From positions 1 through 6,348 of the forward strand of contig DUZB01000131.1 in the NCBI GenBank assembly GCA_013349725.1: 6,348 bases of DNA. The letters run 5' to 3'. Source of the stretch: Deltaproteobacteria bacterium (GTDB lineage Bacteria; Desulfobacterota; DSM-4660; Desulfatiglandales; Desulfatiglandaceae). The position numbers were made by a program, and so were the translations under genes. This document shows, one piece after another, positions 5,985-6,348 of this stretch. The notes beneath the pieces are model-generated. The model made no database searches and was not told the origin of the DNA. It saw only the letters and a list, made by a program, of their open reading frames with translations. The first letter of the stretch is position 1. The number at the start of each line of letters is the position of its first letter.

Positions 5985-6230
5985 ATGGCGAAAGATGCAG
6001 GTATTTCAAAATCCGCTGCCAATGGGGCGCTGAATTCATTTATCGACAGCATCACGAAAGAGCTGAAGAAAAAGGACGGGAAGGTCACGCTGATCGGATT
6101 CGGGACATTTTCGAAAATTCGCCGAAAAGCCCGCAAAGGCCGGAATCCAAGCACCGGCGAACCAATCAAGATCAAGGCATCCAATGCCGTTAAGTTCAAA
6201 GCAGGGAAGAAACTGAAGGATGAGGTTTAA
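5985..6230 (+). CDS. HU-family DNA-binding protein, lacking its first nine residues
   Basis: HU proteins are small histone-like dimers that bend and compact DNA with beta-ribbon arms. From ATG 5985 the product has 81 residues, against about 90 for the family. It has the two-helix body from [15 protein letters not shown] on, the core GFGTF (38-42), and the arm motif GRNPSTGE (52-59) with the DNA-kinking NP pair. It closes with the strand and helix [11 protein letters not shown]. What is missing is the first half of helix 1, which is present just upstream but cut off by TAA 5979-5981. ATG 5985 is the first start after that stop; only a weak GGAA (5969-5972) precedes it, so translation would depend on reinitiation. 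Loss of half of helix 1 may weaken dimer packing. The body shows no other frameshift or stop, so either the mutation is recent, the protein is still made by restart, or the TAA is a sequencing error. Confidence 0.85.
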   Translation: MAKDAGISKSAANGALNSFIDSITKELKKKDGKVTLIGFGTFSKIRRKARKGRNPSTGEPIKIKASNAVKFKAGKKLKDEV

Positions 6231-6266
6231 AATTCTGTCAACAATATGGATACCTAAAAGATGCAA

Positions 6267-6294
6267 TTAGCGGTTAGCCGTTAGCTATTAGGCG
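6267..6294. repeat. Four tandem TTAG heptads
   Basis: TTAGCGG, TTAGCCG, TTAGCTA and TTAGGCG follow one another without gaps, beginning 36 bases after the HU stop. The period of seven is imperfect but clear. Similar TTAGC-type strings occur between genes in some deltaproteobacterial genomes, in my recollection. No function is assigned. The rest of 6231-6348 shows no gene and no clear terminator. Confidence 0.7.
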
Positions 6295-6348
6295 TGCACT
6301 ATCAGTCACTTAAGATAAAATGGTGCAGCATCAAAAAGTGAGGACTCC

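Noticed and set aside
5939..6193. Second plus-strand frame overlapping the HU gene
   Set aside because: The HU frame carries GFGTF and GRNPSTGE; the other frame has no recognisable motif and is explained as overlap.

Overview
The window looks like a chromosomal piece of a mid-GC Gram-negative anaerobe, most likely a sulfate-reducing deltaproteobacterium (Desulfobacterota, Desulfobacterales-like). The reasons are a system II (ResB plus CcsA/ResC-type) cytochrome c maturation pair, a tRNA for selenocysteine, a class U-like sirtuin, and AT-rich intergenic DNA carrying short degenerate dispersed repeats of the GATTAN and TTAGCNN type. The taxonomic call is inference; no rRNA or ribosomal protein is present to anchor it.

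Layout. Positions 1-73 may hold the 5' end of a minus-strand gene that runs off the window. Positions 109-303 hold a compact element of nested inverted repeats: a 15-bp outer pair, a 26-bp inner pair made of GATTAN hexamers, and a near-perfect 6-bp direct repeat at its edges. It resembles a MITE or other small non-coding mobile or repetitive element. Positions 412-3516 are a probable three-gene plus-strand operon: resB, the WWD-domain heme handling protein (ccsB/ccsA/resC), and a Sir2 NAD-dependent deacetylase. Positions 3517-3753 are intergenic, with two dispersed-repeat-like pieces and a good sigma70-type promoter for asd. asd (3754-4869) is a complete aspartate-semialdehyde dehydrogenase very close to the Escherichia coli type. 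selC (4948-5045) is tRNA-Sec(UCA), with its own TTGACA/TAGAAT promoter and a strong intrinsic terminator.

Downstream of selC the DNA becomes less familiar. A 310-base stretch has no gene but carries a candidate promoter, an inverted repeat and a terminator-like hairpin with T7. It is followed by a 70-residue helical protein of unknown function, an 88-residue basic protein with a probable helix-turn-helix, and an HU-family DNA-binding protein. The HU gene is broken or recoded: the expected N-terminus MTKSELV is present in frame but is followed by a TAA stop at codon 8. A new ATG lies 3 bases further on, from which the remaining 81 residues of a normal HU can be read. The window ends in four tandem TTAG-heptads.

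How the genes fit together: resB and ccsB together export and attach heme to periplasmic apocytochromes. The sirtuin is transcriptionally linked to them but has no established role in that pathway. asd and selC are housekeeping genes with separate promoters. The HTH and HU genes form a closely spaced pair of predicted DNA-binding proteins. I found no CRISPR array, integrase, transposase or defence system. The most unusual points are the interrupted HU gene, the nested-repeat element upstream of resB, and the structured non-coding stretch after selC.
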